Below, piece after piece: positions 34,871 to 48,600 of a stretch of DNA of 64,000 bases. The position numbers and the translations under genes were made by a program. Each line of letters begins with the position of its first letter. Position 1 is the stretch's first letter. Source of the DNA: Eudromia elegans (taxonomy: Eukaryota; Chordata; Aves; Tinamiformes; Tinamidae); contig PTEX01000003.1 in the NCBI GenBank assembly GCA_003342815.1, positions 3,279,582-3,343,581 on the forward strand, in the 5' to 3' direction. Under the pieces are notes generated by a model. That model was not told the origin of the DNA. It saw nothing but the letters and a program-made list of their open reading frames with translations, and ran no database searches.

Positions 34871-35640
34871 GGCACCCAAGAAGTGATTTTGTGCTGATAC
34901 AGCAGAGCAGGAGGCAAGAGTGTGTTTTCCCGAGACATTATAATTACAAAAACAGGGCCTTGGCATGGTGGCTATGAAGGATGGTGAAATCTAAATCCAC
35001 TGAGGTATCATCAGCACCACATGGAGAAACTCAAGTCACCAGCACGGCTGAGTGCAAGACAGCGTCTTGGCACCGTCAGAAGACAAACACTCATTAAACT
35101 CCCACAGGGTAGGTCCAAGACCCTGTGCTGTGGCACAGCGTGGAACAACAACTCTCCTAAGCCCCGAGGAAAATACTTTGGATCCCACACACGGTTGGAA
35201 AAAAAAAAAAAAAAGAAAGGAAAAGAGAGAGAGATGATGTTAAAATAATAAAATATATCTGACGCTAATGACTTAATGACTTCAAGGGAGTGTTACAGAA
35301 AACTAAGCTGGTAAGTTGGCCATAGCATTTGCACCTTGGCATTTTGGCATCTCAAATAAATATAGTAAATGGGACACAAGAGTAAATATATTCCCTGTGG
35401 GGATATTATCATGTGATAACGTACTGTATAACACCTCCCCACCTTACCTGCACTGTTGGCTGATATCAATAAGATTTATGAACCAAAGGCACATCGGTGC
35501 TGCTGCAAGAAACACTGTGACACCAGCACAAGCAACACCTACCTCAACTTTAATTTAAGCAGCTCATGCTTTAACCTAGACCTTGCAGGCAGCAGCAGTG
35601 AAGGTGCACAGCTTCAGTGAAGAGCAGGCTTCAGTCCAAG
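34871..35640. other. Inter-island DNA, no gene seen
   Basis: Ordinary DNA with an A-rich run at about 35,200-35,232. No exon recognised. Confidence 0.5.
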
Positions 35641-36030
35641 CTCATTGATCTCCGGGCGACGGGCGGCTGCTTTGCACTGGGGCCTGTGCAGCTCAGGAAT
35701 CACCACTGTCACAATCGAAGGTGGTGGCAGAATGACCACGCTCCCCCTCTTCTCCCTGCGAGCTTCCAACTCCTGCGGATCTCCTGCGGCGGGCAATACC
35801 AGGGGGGTGGCCCTGGGGACGTCCCTCCTTACGGGGCTCCCAGCTGCACGGCGCGGAGCGGGGAGCGGGTTCTGCTCGTGGAGCGCGGCTGGGAGGAGCT
35901 GCGGATCCAGCCGCTCCTTCCCCTTCCAGCTGAGCCGCTCTCGAGTGGAGCTCCTCCAGCTCAACCCTTTGCTTCGCTAACACGAGGCGCAAGGACGTGC
36001 ATGAGGCGGTCAGGCACCGAGCAGAGCTCT
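35640..36030. promoter_or_regulatory. Orphan CpG-rich island
   Basis: CpG-rich between about 35,810 and 35,990, with the densest part near GCACGGCGCGGAGCGGGG. Frames of 111-155 codons overlap on both strands and none is recognisable. Confidence 0.45.
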
Positions 36031-36539
36031 CTCTGGCACCCATGTCCAGCTATGTTCACACGGGATACAGTAACTGTCCTATAGAAAGAAGTCACAATCT
36101 CCTCTAGTATACATTTTCACTTATAAATTCCTCATAACACTATAAAAATTATTTAACCTGACTGTTGCCTTTTTGTTTTTACAGGCAAGACCTGGAGGGA
36201 ACCATTTTTTTTATGCTGTCAAAAATAAATACAAATATTCATTGGATTGCTGTCGCTAGTGACTGGGGTTTGTATCGATCACCACTGGATGATAACGTCA
36301 CATCAGTGCTTCTTAAGCTCACATGGGACTCAAATTTTCTCAGAGGACTGTTAAATAATGAAGAGACAGAGGGTTAAGAATGATGCCATAATTTGGCTAC
36401 AGAAAAAGGTCAGGCTGTTTTACTTGCCTAAGTATTAAATTGATAATTAACTATTAAAAGCCATCTTATAAATATAGGGAATATTTTAAATATAGGAAAT
36501 AAGATGGAGAGATTGTCCTATGAAAAAGTAGCTCTGAAA
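36031..36539. other. Intergenic DNA with an isolated acceptor-like site
   Basis: TTGCCTTTTTGTTTTTACAG|GCAAG at 36,166-36,185 on the plus strand looks like a good splice acceptor and is followed by a 64-codon open frame to 36,377. I recognise nothing in the frame and see no matching donor. Confidence 0.25.
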
Positions 36540-37205
36540 ATTACTTCAGAGATGAGAGTCAGCAACTTGCTGAATGTAACCTCTCAATACAGAGGCCAAA
36601 GGATCCTCTCAATAAAGAGTCAAAAAGGATCCTAAAGGTTTATGTTCAGGGACACTAATGGAAACTGAGGAAGTTGGCGTGACTGCGGCACCTAGTATGC
36701 GTAAGAGTCCTGATGGAAAAGAGTCCATTTAAGGTTGCTGGCACATACTATGGAGAAGAGTCCATAGAATTAAAGGTAATGAGAACAGATCTTGTAGCAA
36801 TTTAATTAAGATTTTAGAAACAACTTAATACATTATTTTAAGAAGGAATAAGAGATGAGGCTATGTTGATTTTAAGCATGTCTAGCAGGGAAAAATCAGT
36901 TAGTCTAGTAGACAAAGGCATAATTGGACTTAATTGGTGGAAGCTGAAGAAAGGCAAATTAGAAACAAAAATAAGACACAAAAATGTGAGGGCAAGAAGA
37001 GTTATTCCTTGAAACAATTCACAAGGAGTTGTTGAGGGCTCTCCATCACCGGAAATATTTTAATTGAGATTGGCTGCTTCTCTAAACTTTGTGCTCCAGT
37101 TCAAACAGGAATTAATTCAGGGAAGTCCCACGGCTTGTATTATAAACGAGGCCAAGCCAGATGATCATAGTGGTCCCTTCTGACTTTATAATTTATGGAT
37201 TCTGA
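36540..37205 (+). mobile_element. Old CR1 LINE fragment, forward orientation
   Basis: A strongly decayed CR1 of the ancient amniote type. GTCAGCAACTTGCTGAATGT (about 36,558) and the segment TTGGTGGAAGCTGAAGAAAG (about 36,936) with GCAAATTAGAAACAAAAATA correspond to ORF2-end/UTR sequence. CTCCATCACCGGAAATATTT and TGTGCTCCAGTTCAAACAGG follow. The tail GCCAGATGATCATAGTGGTC-CCTTCTGACTTTATAATTTATGGATTC is diagnostic. It differs from the younger avian copy at 16,751-17,484. Confidence 0.8.
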
Positions 37206-38895
37206 TTTAATCATACCCTCGCACAATACAGCCATAGGCAAAAACACTTCCTATTCATCACAGATTATTCTGAGAAACTTTACATCTTCTCATTATTTCA
37301 TCAGGCTAAATCAGGCATTACAGGTTACAGCTATATTAGACTGGTAAAATATAACTGTAGTTTCACATGCCTTCAACTCCTTACCTTAGAAAACCTCAAA
37401 ACATTTACCCAGCTCGTCCTAACTATTCGGTGCAGAAAGCATTTAGCTGTCGAGAACAATGCGTTCAGGCTCCGGTGCCGCTGAGCTGTCCTTCAGCAAG
37501 AACACACCAAATGTATCCTAATAAATGAGCAACCCTAAAGTAAACCCCACATCACTATCACCTGGATGTAACTACACCTAATGCCCCCTTGATCTTTGCA
37601 CAGAACTCTCAATGCGTACACAGAAAGAGCAGTAAATGGCTCTAAGGAGGTAGATACTGTTTCACAAAAAGGTTCAAGACAAACATAGACAGCAAGAAGT
37701 GCTGATTTAGTAACAGAATATTTTACAGCCAAGAAGGTCACAAATTGGCGGCATCGGAGGTTTTATTTTGGTTAGTTGACAAGTGCGAATAAATGCTGTA
37801 CAGAACAGGTAGTCAAGTGCCAGCAATATTTTTCTTTTGAAAATGTTATCTTCGCTTAGATCTTCCTCAGTAGAATATCACCAGTCAATCATAAAGTTGG
37901 CTGTTCCAGCCAAATATTTTTACCATTACACAATGCTGTGTGAACACTGGGTTCACACACCAGAGCATGGTGCTGCTCACCATGAATATAAGGTTTTTTA
38001 AGCCAAAAAGGGCCCATTTACCCTTTATACACTAGGGAATGGATCCTTTTGGAAAATGCATTCTAAAACAAACTAAAGTCCTATTCCAGACAAATTAGCT
38101 TAACTAAATTTAAGTAATTGTATTTATTATTATTAGGCAGAAAAACAGACAAACAGCTGATGTCCAGCATGTTTCTACTACACAGTCAAGTAAGTGTCTT
38201 GTGGCCAACTTCATGGAATGCATCAGACTTTTTGCTAATATATATTATATTTTAATCAGATAACTAAGAACAAGCAACTGACTTTATGGCAATTTAAGTA
38301 GAAATACAAAGGAATTTGTCACAATACTGCATAGCTCGTTGTGCTACATGCTAGCCACTAAATCACAGTAGCCAAATTTGCCTGTCCAGATGGTCCTATT
38401 TGCTGCTTGCTTGTTCAAAGGTCCTGGTAATTTAGCACCTCTTTAAAAATATATTTCTATTTTTCATAATCAGTCAAAAAAGAAATTTCAGAAGATCTGT
38501 ATATGGAGTCTCAGTAATCTCTTTTTACTTCAGATCTGGATCACATTTGAAATGAAGGTAAGCAGATAGCACACAGGATTGCCACAAAACATTTACATGC
38601 TTATCATCAACAATACAGCCGATTAAAATAGCAAGTGGATTGACTTAATAAGCAGGCAAGCAGCAACTTGTGAATGAAGATTAAGTATGCTCCAGAATTA
38701 CCAGCAGGCTCATCATGGATAACAGCTTCTTTGTTTTTTCTTATTTTTAAGTAGTCCTCTCTGGATCTCTGTAGCCACATCCTCCAACTTCATCCTGATC
38801 CTGCTGATCTCGCCTTTAAACATCCTCCTTCCATTCTTGATTTCAGCTCTTTTCACTGTTACTCCACATTCCTTTTTCATAAGCTTGAATTAGTT

Positions 38896-38919
38896 ATTGC
38901 TCTCAGTGGAGAGAGCAAT
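38896..38919. repeat. Perfect inverted repeat, 9-base arms
   Basis: ATTGCTCTC and GAGAGCAAT are exact reverse complements around a 6-base loop (AGTGGA). Confidence 0.85.
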
Positions 38920-39784
38920 CTATAGATTTGCCTAATCCATACTACTGGAGTTCAGCACAAAGCCACTGAAAGCAAGGCCATCATTTCATCCCCTTCTGCA
39001 GAGCACATGGATGTCCTGCCATCGGTTGCATTTCCTTGAATTTCAGCACCAAACTAGAATATAGGCAAAGAAAAGGTGCAATAATTACATTATTAGTAGA
39101 CGTAATGGAATATTTTGAACAACTAAAACTAGATCAAGGGTTTTAGACAATGCACCCATCCTTGCAGGATTAGCCGTTGCTTACCCAGGACGCCTGACTG
39201 ACCTGCGCACACCCGCTAACAATCGCGTTGTTATGCGTTATCAGGAGGAAATGAATGCGTTGGCAGAGGAATGAAATGAAATACTATTCGTTTCAGTCCC
39301 GAGGAGGAAGTAGCAAAGCAGGCAAAGTGAAAGCAAAAACCCCCACAAGAGCACTGCATCTTGGTGAGGATGAAAGAGGGGATGTCAGGGATATCTTATG
39401 ATTTATAACAGCATCGCAGTTACGGCCGTGATGTGTGAATGTGATGTGTTTTCCTCATAAGAGGAATAAGTACCCTGAGTTGATCCTTAAATAAATGTAT
39501 AAAGTGCTGAAAAGCACGAGCAGAGAGTATGGCTTGAGAAGTGTAAATACAGATATGAAATGACTGCTCTTGAGTGCAAGAGGCTGGGAGATAGAACAAT
39601 GAAAAGGAAAGAATATAGTGTTCCTTAAGGAGTTTACTGGTTAGAGAGAAGAAAATGAATGTACTGTCTTCAGTGCTACACTCCCTCTTTCTTTCTTCCT
39701 TTTATCATCTTGCCAAAATTGTTTGCTTTTGAAAAATAATGAAGTTTTCTAAAATAGCAGCCCTTCTTATAGCTTAACACATTG

Positions 39785-39900
39785 CTTTATTTCTTCAAAG
39801 TGCTCAACAAACATCGCCAAGTCATCCGAACAACACGGTTCTAAAATATTACTATGAGATAGGGGAACTGAACCTTAGATATGAAACAACTGAGCTGGGG
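39785..39900 (+). mobile_element. Possible ancient SINE remnant
   Basis: AAAGTGCTCAACAAACATCG ... ATTACTATGAGATAGGGGAACTGAACC resembles the MIR-type order AAGTGCTTTACAAACATT ... TATTATGAGGTAGGGGAACTGAGGC. Decayed, tentative. Confidence 0.35.
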
Positions 39901-42349
39901 CCCTGCATTTAAAGTTTCTAAGTGATACTGCTGTACAAATAATGATGATACTAATAAACACAGTGTTGAATAACTGATAGTGCACTTAAGAGCAGAAAGC
40001 AGGTTCTCCTGCCTCTTCATTCAATGCTGTGCACCACATAACCTGACTATGGGAATCTGTTTAAAATTACTCCTTTTTGGTATGGCCTTACTTTGCTGTA
40101 TGAGCGTCTTACCAATGCATTATTGATTCCTGAGCTATCAGTTTAATAAGTTACACATTATGCCTCACTTGTAAATTCTATCAAATGGGATCTATGGTTC
40201 AGGCTAACCACTTTAAACATTTGAACATTTGGAGTATTGGTGGGAATCCAATGTGACCCAGGGACATCCAACTACTTCGGGATGCCCAGTGTATCCAGAA
40301 GTAGCAAATGCATCCACTTGAGCAATGGTCTCCATACGTTTCTGAATAGGTAAATTAGGTAAACACCAGAAAAACTGATTTCACAATCGACACACCATAC
40401 TGAAAGAATGAAGACTACTAGTTCACTCAGACTGTGTCTCCTACCAGCATCAATGTTCCTTTCATCATTAAACTGAAGCAAACTGAAAGGACATTGGGGG
40501 TATATTTTGCTCTTACTACCTGTGCCTTGCTTTTTCTTTAAAGAGGAAAACTTTTAGCCTATGAGAAAGTTGGAAAAACAAACAAACAAACAAAAAAACC
40601 CCACAACATTCCCCAAATATCTATGGCTGAGATTTGCCCTGACATGTCAATAATGGAGGGAAAAAACTGTTATTTCTAAGAATACATCAAGTAGAACAAA
40701 CCAAATGCCAACAGAATAGAGCATAATGCAGTAGGAACAATACGATGGGCTAGTACTCTTCTGAAATTATATTCTCCACCCAGGTCACCCCAGTATGGAT
40801 AATTTGCATGACAGTTGCATTTTGATGATCTCAGAAATTTTGTTTCTGATAAATAAGTTGTTCATAAAACATATCTGATAAGACTGCTCATATAAGTGAT
40901 CGCCCTTCACCTTTGATAAGCTCACCACACATTTAAGCATTTCTAGAGGTATAGTTAATAGGAAGCCTTGTCTTCCTGCTAACTCACTTAAATACCAAAT
41001 CCAGCATTCTGGATTTGGAACACTCCCTGGAGGACTTTGTGACCATAAACCAATAAACGGATTACATTCATTCACATGTTTTTTTCCCATCTGAGACAGA
41101 TAATGTGGCATGCCACAACTAAGGTGAAATGGGATAGTCAAAATGTAGTTTATTTCATGCCCTGCAATTCATCAAGAAGCATCAGGATAGAGGCCAAGAT
41201 TTCCAGAATCTTGGGCCAAATGCAGAGGCTGAATCCTAGCAGGTTTAAGCAAGGACATTGACATTTTTCAGGATCTGAGTGTGGACAGATGCCACTGTCA
41301 CCGCGGAGGAATACGCACAGTTCAGCTGCAGTGGGCAAAAATTGCCCGGAGAGCAACCGGCTTGGGAGCATGATGTAAGAGCTCCCAGGGTTTTCTTTCC
41401 TCCTCGCCAACCTGGCAGTGGAAAAAGAAAAAAAAAAAAGGCAAAAAAAAAACAAAACCAGAAAAAGTCCCCTTTAGTTTGGATTTTAGACGTTGAAAAA
41501 TAGGCATGTCACTTTTATACAGTCTGATGTATTAACTCTCAAACAACCCAAGAATTCTTATATAACCGAGTAATCAGCAGACTCAAGTTGTTTATAATAT
41601 GCCAGAAGCAAATGCAGGAGGAATTTATAATCATATTTTCATGGGGAGAAAGCCAAAACCCCTTCTGCAAGTCAAACAAATTGCTTCACTTTTTCATCTT
41701 GGACAGATTTGAAATACAAAGAGATACAGCAACATGTCAGATGGTACATTTTTGCTGGGGTATTTTCCCCATAGAGATGACGCAAAATAAGGTCAGAAGA
41801 TTAGGTTGTTATGTGCTGTCTATATATTATACTTACAATACAGGTGGATAGTTAGAATATTCCGGTCATTTTTATTTCTCAAAAGAAATAAAAGGAAAAT
41901 CTTTAAAAATACTATACTGCCTATATATTCTGTTAGTGATCTCAGTTCTTTCCACTTGTTTTCTTTCCCTCAGAATGAATTTTTTTCCTTCTATGCCTCT
42001 CTCCTCAGTAGACTCTGTTTTTCTCCTTCCTTTCCTGCCTCTCTGAGGCTTCCTCAACAATGGAAATTAACTGAGGTTAACTGAATTGGTTGAAACACAA
42101 TAGAAACACAGTTCCAGTGCCTGGAATTTAAGGACAGATTTGCCCTGATTGATGCCTGCTAGTCATGGCTGTGTTGTGACACTTTTCAAACTACTTTGCA
42201 GATATTCCCTCTTCAACTAAAAGAGCAGGGAAGGGGGCAATACTTTCCTCATTTCCTCTCTCCTGGCTGCTTTTTCTCCTAGACTTCCCTCCTTGCCCAT
42301 TCCTGCCTCTGGCCTTAGGCTTCTCTTGGAAGACAGGTCAGCTAATGAG

Positions 42350-42620
42350 ATGCCTGGGCACCACGGAAGCCAGTCCTTGCCCTGGTGATGCTCCCAGCAC
42401 GGGCAGGGCGGTATTTTCAGAGCCGGCCTCCTCCAGGATTTATAACACCGCAGCGTTGCAAAAACTCATCCGCTCTCCCCCTTGGCTTTCAGCTGGGGCC
42501 ATTACTAGTCGCGAGCTGCCCTGTAGGCCTCGGGGTAAGAAGCAGCCCTCCCCGGGGCCACACTGGGCAACTGTGCAGGGCCAAGGACTTGCCGACGGGC
42601 ACGCAGGTAGAGGCACACAC
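42350..42620. promoter_or_regulatory. Weak CpG-rich patch with a possible micro-exon
   Basis: Moderately CpG-rich. On the plus strand CCTTGGCTTTCAG at 42,480-42,492 and GG|GTAAGA with GT at 42,535-42,536 bracket 42 bases like an internal exon. With no other evidence this may be chance. Confidence 0.25.
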
Positions 42621-45600
42621 AGGAGAACATCAGAAAAGGTCTTCTAACAACGTGCCGCAAACCAGCAAAGGCACCTGAAGAGCTTTGTGGTGACCTGGGT
42701 TTGTTTTGTCCTCTGCTCCAGGTGCTCCTCTGGTGCCTTGAAGCCTCAACTCATGCACTCCTGCCCTTTCTGCCTTTGCTCCTTATTATTTTTAGTCCTT
42801 TCTTCTCCGGGGAGGTCTAGTCACTCTGGTTAGCCCATTCATACCCATAGTGTTCACCCATTCATTTCTGTTCTGAGGGATGGAAGAGAGAGCAGACACC
42901 CCGGGGAGGGCAGTGACGGGAACAGCCATCCTGCCCTGGCCCGGCCCTAATTTCAGTTTCCAAATGTGGCTTGCAACAGGCTCTCTTTCCCACGCCTATT
43001 TCCACAGCCTGTTCTAGGGACACACTCAGGACTGTTCTCTTCACCTGGAAACATTTCACAGACTCCTACTGACACTGATTCCTTTCCCAAAGTCCAAAGC
43101 CTACTTCATTTCAGCACCTACATTTATGAGGTACTTCTAAGGGCCAAGAGCACAGCCCAAACCAATGCAAAACTGCTAGTTTGAACTTGGATTTAGGATA
43201 AAGGAACCCTTTACGCATGTGGGCAAAGATGCTTGGCTTTAGTGGTGAGGCGAGGAGATTTGTGCTTGAAACATTCTTGGTAATACAACTTCAAGATGCT
43301 TGGCAGGACTCAACTCCCGTGAAAAAATCTGATGCAAGAAAACAGATGAAAGCTGCAATGTAGTTGAAGGGAATTGCAGAGATTTGATTGGGGACAGGAT
43401 TTGGCCTCTACCACTGAGCACTCTTGAGGCCAAACGTGATATGGAAACTCTTTCAGTAAAATCTACTCCATAGCATCCCATGCCAGGGAGCCTGAACAGA
43501 TTCATTTATCACTGCTCCACTCATGGTGCTTGTCTTTATATGATATTATAACTTTTTCCATTAATTCCATGCTTGATTAGCAGTTCCTGTTGATTTCTAA
43601 GGCTACAGAAAGATATATTTCTTTTTCTTTTTTTGGATATTTCTTTTTTGAAAGGACACTAGATGCTCAAATCCCTTCTATCCAAGTACATAAAAGTTTG
43701 GATGCTTTTCTAAAGTCACTTAGAGTAAACCGAAAATAAATTGCCATATACTGGCTAGGAGGAAAACGAAGTGTTAAAAATACTGTCTCTAGTTTGGAAG
43801 TGTCTGTGGCAGTACCCAAGCAAACAAAGAGGGGGGAAACAATGGAAAACCTGAGACTTTTTGATATCACAAAAATAACTACTCAAGTGATTTTTCACTC
43901 TGCATCTTCATCTGATTCTTTTATCCTTGTGCTCTTTGAGTACTTCTTTGAAGTAGCCCAAACCGCACTGGCTAGAAGAGCTTTCCACTGTATTTTTACT
44001 ACAAGTTTGATTTCACACGTGTGCCCTTATTTTCATATGGAAATCTTTAAGTCATGAAATGAAGAGAACTGTTTGGTCTCGGATTCAATATTTGTCTTAG
44101 TTACACACTTTCAGAGTGATGATACTGGTTTGCACCACTAAACAAAGAGCGCATTACTCTTGCAAGCAGTCACTTTCCATCCAGCTAAGCTTGCCTTGGA
44201 ATGTAGCTGTCAATTTTTCCCTTTTTTTCAGACCCTCAAGGAAGTATCAACGTTTATTCAAAATAAAGAATCAAAACTCTTGGACTCCTCAGAGCAAAAT
44301 AAGCCAGAAGGTGGAGTTGCAACTGTAATTATGATCTCTTTAGTGCCCGAGGACAATGTCTTTAGTTAACTAGATGCATTCCACTGCTACTAATGCAGTC
44401 TGTTCATGTTTAAAAATGTTTATTTTGTCCTATCTAGTCATAGCTTTCAATACTATTGACAAATACATGCAATGTGTGCATCCAATAAACACACAAAATG
44501 AACCACTGAAAAAAAATCTTTCTTGTTGGCCCAACACCAGGTTTGAAGAATTAGTTTGTTAAACTATTAGTTGTTGTGCTATTTGATGTAAACATGATAA
44601 ATGTAATGCTCCCCACAGCCTAGTAACAGGTTTTAAATTGGGTGAGGATAGTGTATACATATCTAATATGGACCCAATCTGACCAAAATTATGGAGAGCA
44701 GGGAATTACAAAGGTCTGTGAAAAAGCGTTTGTGCACTTCAGGCTTAGGGCAGTTTGTCCTGCGAAGCCAGTATGGAAACCCTGCAAAGCTACAAGGCCA
44801 TGTGAGTACCTTGTTGCCACCGGCTCCCATTTTTCACTGAGCGGATTCTGAGGAAAAACTGCTTTTAGTTTCACTTGCAGCTAAAACTATTCTAATATTC
44901 TTTACTACGAGTAAATTTTACTGGAAGTGCAGAAGAGATTTAAGCCTGTAAGCAGAGAAGTATATTGCAGCAGAACTCTTAGCCTTTATTTCACACCTAT
45001 TCAATTTGAAAAGATTGAAGATTTTTTTTTTCCACAAGGATAAAAATTTCTTTCTGACATTACACACTGCACCTTCCTATCAAAAAGGAGCTAAAGAATG
45101 ATGGGCTCAATACTGTAAAATTAGCACTTGTTTGAAATGTGAGAACATTGTCTTGTTGCAGGCATTCATAATGATACTTAACTGTCAAGATTTTTTTCCC
45201 GTCATTTATCTTCCTTTGTCAAAAGTTCACAGATTTGAGATAAGCTGTGGGCCTGTAAAATTAGTGTGAAGACTTGCCTACAAAAAGGGAATAGAGAACA
45301 GCAAATTGTTTGTACAAACTGCAAAACTGTTCGGTAATTCTGTTCTACTACTAATTATTCATCCATTCCAAAAGCTGGGAGGCTACATGTGTGTGTCTCT
45401 CTCTGCTGCATCTATAGGGAAGTTTCACGGTAGTGAAATGTTTTAATCGACAATCAAATGCCTCCGGAAAGAGCGTCTTTACTTCACGCTGAATGAAAAG
45501 AGCAATGCTGTCCCTTCCGGAGCGGGATGGCCGGAGGCAGGAGCAGATACCACCCAAACCGAGACCACGCCGAAACCGAACCTGCAACCAATGCGGAGGC

Positions 45601-48600
45601 TCTGGACGGGTAAGTTGTACATTGTGTGTGTGTCCCGCTGCCCATAGGAGACAGCAGCAGAGAGCAGGGACCGGCAGAGCCCGAGGAGCAGCGATCGGCT
45701 GCAGGAGCAGCCTCGGAAACTGTGAGTAAGAAAATGGCCCCTTGTTTGTTTCTGCTGCGTTCGGAGAAGCGAGATCCCGAGCACATGCTCTGTAAATAAA
45801 CCAAGGGACATTCCTGACTCCTGTCATCAATTTCTCCTCCTAATGGAAAAAATCCAGCCAGTTTCCACTCGGTGAATAGGGGCAATAACACAAGCACAAA
45901 CACAAGGTCAAGGCGAGTGCTATCCTCACTTCTACTGGTACAGCCCTGCTCTGATCAGGGCAGGAAAGAAGGTCCCTTGACAGAAAAGTCAGAGCTACAC
46001 AGAGCTAACACGTATTTGACTTTCCAAAACCGTAAAGCCATACGCAAAGGGAACGGCAGTGTCATCCCTTTGGCGAGAAATTCGTGCGTGCAACAAAGTG
46101 AAAGTAGAATGGGATTTCTCTGAACGCTTTGATTTATGGATCAAAATTTCCCCTCCCTATTAAGGCTACACTTCTAATTGTAATTGTTCAGTACAATTAA
46201 GCACTAATTAAAGTCTCGAAATTTTCTTTTAGTTAAGTCACAATCCACACTCCTGTAAAAATATTGTATTTGAAGGCTTCCAAATGTCCCTCTTGAGACC
46301 CTGGAATATGAAAGTGCATGTGGGGTCGAGTGCGGCCTCCAAGGTGAAGGGCTTCCTCAGGCCTAACTTGGCAACATGCAGCGCCAGCCATAGGCCCACG
46401 TGAAAACATCCCAGCACACACTGGTCACGTCCCACAGGCAGCTCCAAGGACAGCAGCAGCGTGGGCAGGAGATTTGGGGCTGAACTAAAACACTCTCCAT
46501 AAGGGCTTACACTAATACAAGCCTTGCTCAGAGGGTGGTCAGTGGAAGTCTTGGAGCAAAAGCAAATCCTGACCATTGCAACAGAGACAAAACAAACATT
46601 ATAATGACAACTAGGCTACTTAAAGAGCCTCTTGTCTGTCTTACAACTTTCTTTTTGAAGGGCCTCTCAACAAGATTTCTCAATGTGTCTTGCAGGAGTA
46701 TCTAAAATGGCGTCAAGGAAAGGGAGTCTGTCAGACACAGCCTCTCCAAAGGAACAGAAACTGGCCAGACAAGACAAGTATTTCCATCGGATGGAGACAA
46801 AAAAATATAATATCCGTAAAAAAGGGAGGAAAAAAAAACTCATATAAGACTTTTAATTTGTAGTTAAAAGCAAGAAGGGAGAGAAACAATAAACTCAAAT
46901 TAAAAATAAATTATAGATTTTAAATGAAGCTGAATTAAAAAGTCCTGAGAAACAAATGGACTCGAGGAAGCAGAGGCTCTCCACTCTGCTCCTGGGACTC
47001 CTGTGCTCCTCCTCCCTGCGGGCTGACCCAGCTCCCCGCAAAGGGAGGCAGTTTTTCCATCAGGACGACCGGGCAGTTTTTCTGTCTGAACATGCACAGC
47101 GAAAGGCAGGGGCAGAGGCCGAGGCAGCAGACACACAGCAGGGCTGTGAGCTGTTAGCACACCAAGGATTTCTCTATTTCTGTTCCGGGATGAGACTGTC
47201 CAGAGAGGACACGCACCCGGAGCGCACCCGGCCCGCGTGAAACACAACCACCCTGCAAAGCAAGGGGCTTTCCACTAGCTCACTGTACTAGGAGGCAATG
47301 CTGTAAATAGCAAGGAAAATATGAGGGATGGCACACGGAGACACCTTCTCACAGTAGCGTTGAAAGGGAGTTTAGCACAGTGCCGAGTTTCAAGACGTGC
47401 AACTATTTTTGGTGTCCACAGCCTCACCTTTAGGGAGAGGCTTGCAGCCTCCCAGTAGCGAGTACAGAGAGGACAGGCAGAGGCCAAAGTTTGCTATGAA
47501 CAACAAACAAAAGAGACCACAATATTTAAGGACAGGAGCTCGGTGCACAAGCATGCTGTTCCTGCATGCGCTAAAAGCTATGCAAATCAGCGAGATCCGT
47601 TCTCGCCACGCTTTGAGACAGCTTGGGTATTTAACTGAAGCTGCAGCTACCTTATCCACGTGCTCACCGAAGGTGGGGGCGCAGCCCTGTGCTGAGGAGG
47701 GGACACAGCCCACGAACCACCGGGTCGCATTGACACGAGCAACCAACAAGGCAATGTCTTCCCAAAGTACTGACTCGCAGTCCTGCAACATGGAGCTGGG
47801 CGGGAGCTTTGCTAGGCTTTGTACAGAACTGTGGTGTAGAAGAACAACAACCTCCTAAAATCTTGAAAAACGCTTCACCAGCACAGCAAATATGGTGTTT
47901 AGTCATGTGTATATATATAAATATAGAGCAGAGGCATAGAGCTCTGCATTATAACCATGAAATGGTGGTTAGATTTTACAGAATACTAGCAGTGCAAACT
48001 ATTAATAGTATTAACATATAATACAGTTATTCCCAGAAGAATGATGAAAGGCATATCATAATGTAAGTATACATGTGGCAGGCAGCAACACAGCATGGTC
48101 GTACATTTACATGCACGAAACAGGCAAGAGGTGCAGGAGCTCCATTTGCAGTAAGTGTTCTGTGTGCGAGGATGTTGCGGGTGGAGGCAGGAGGGAAAGC
48201 GGAACGTCTCGCTCTCCTGGCTCTCTCCGCACGGGTCCTCGCAGGACACTCCCGAGTTGTGCCCAGCGTGACCTGCTGTTCAGCCTCGTCGTGGGGTTTT
48301 CAGCAGGCTCTGGCATTGCCACAGCCCTGTGGATACTCCCTGCTCATCGCAAGCACAGCAGGAACGAGACTTGAACGTGCAAGCCGATGGTGTGTGCGCA
48401 TCCAGCAGAGCTGGCTGTGCATTAATGCTGGCTGACACTTGTCGTTCTGAGCTCTCAATTTCAGTTGTACTCTTGTGCCCAGCTTTACTCCCTTGGGCTG
48501 GCACCCACTGGGCGGGTGGCCCGGCCTCCCTTTGCTGCAGGCAGAAGGAGCAGCGAGATCCCCGGGGCGCTGCCCCATGCAGACACCAGCAGGCAAGTTT

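Larger units (their letters stand above)
37206..42340. other. Intergenic AT-rich DNA, no gene seen
   Basis: Low-GC DNA without supported genes. Contains a 9-base inverted repeat (38,896-38,919), a possible SINE remnant (39,785-39,900), an ACAAACAAACAAA run near 40,578, and A-rich runs near 41,430-41,450. Confidence 0.55.

Noticed and set aside
36165-36377. 64-codon frame after a good acceptor
   Set aside because: No donor, no homology, and single acceptor matches are common by chance.
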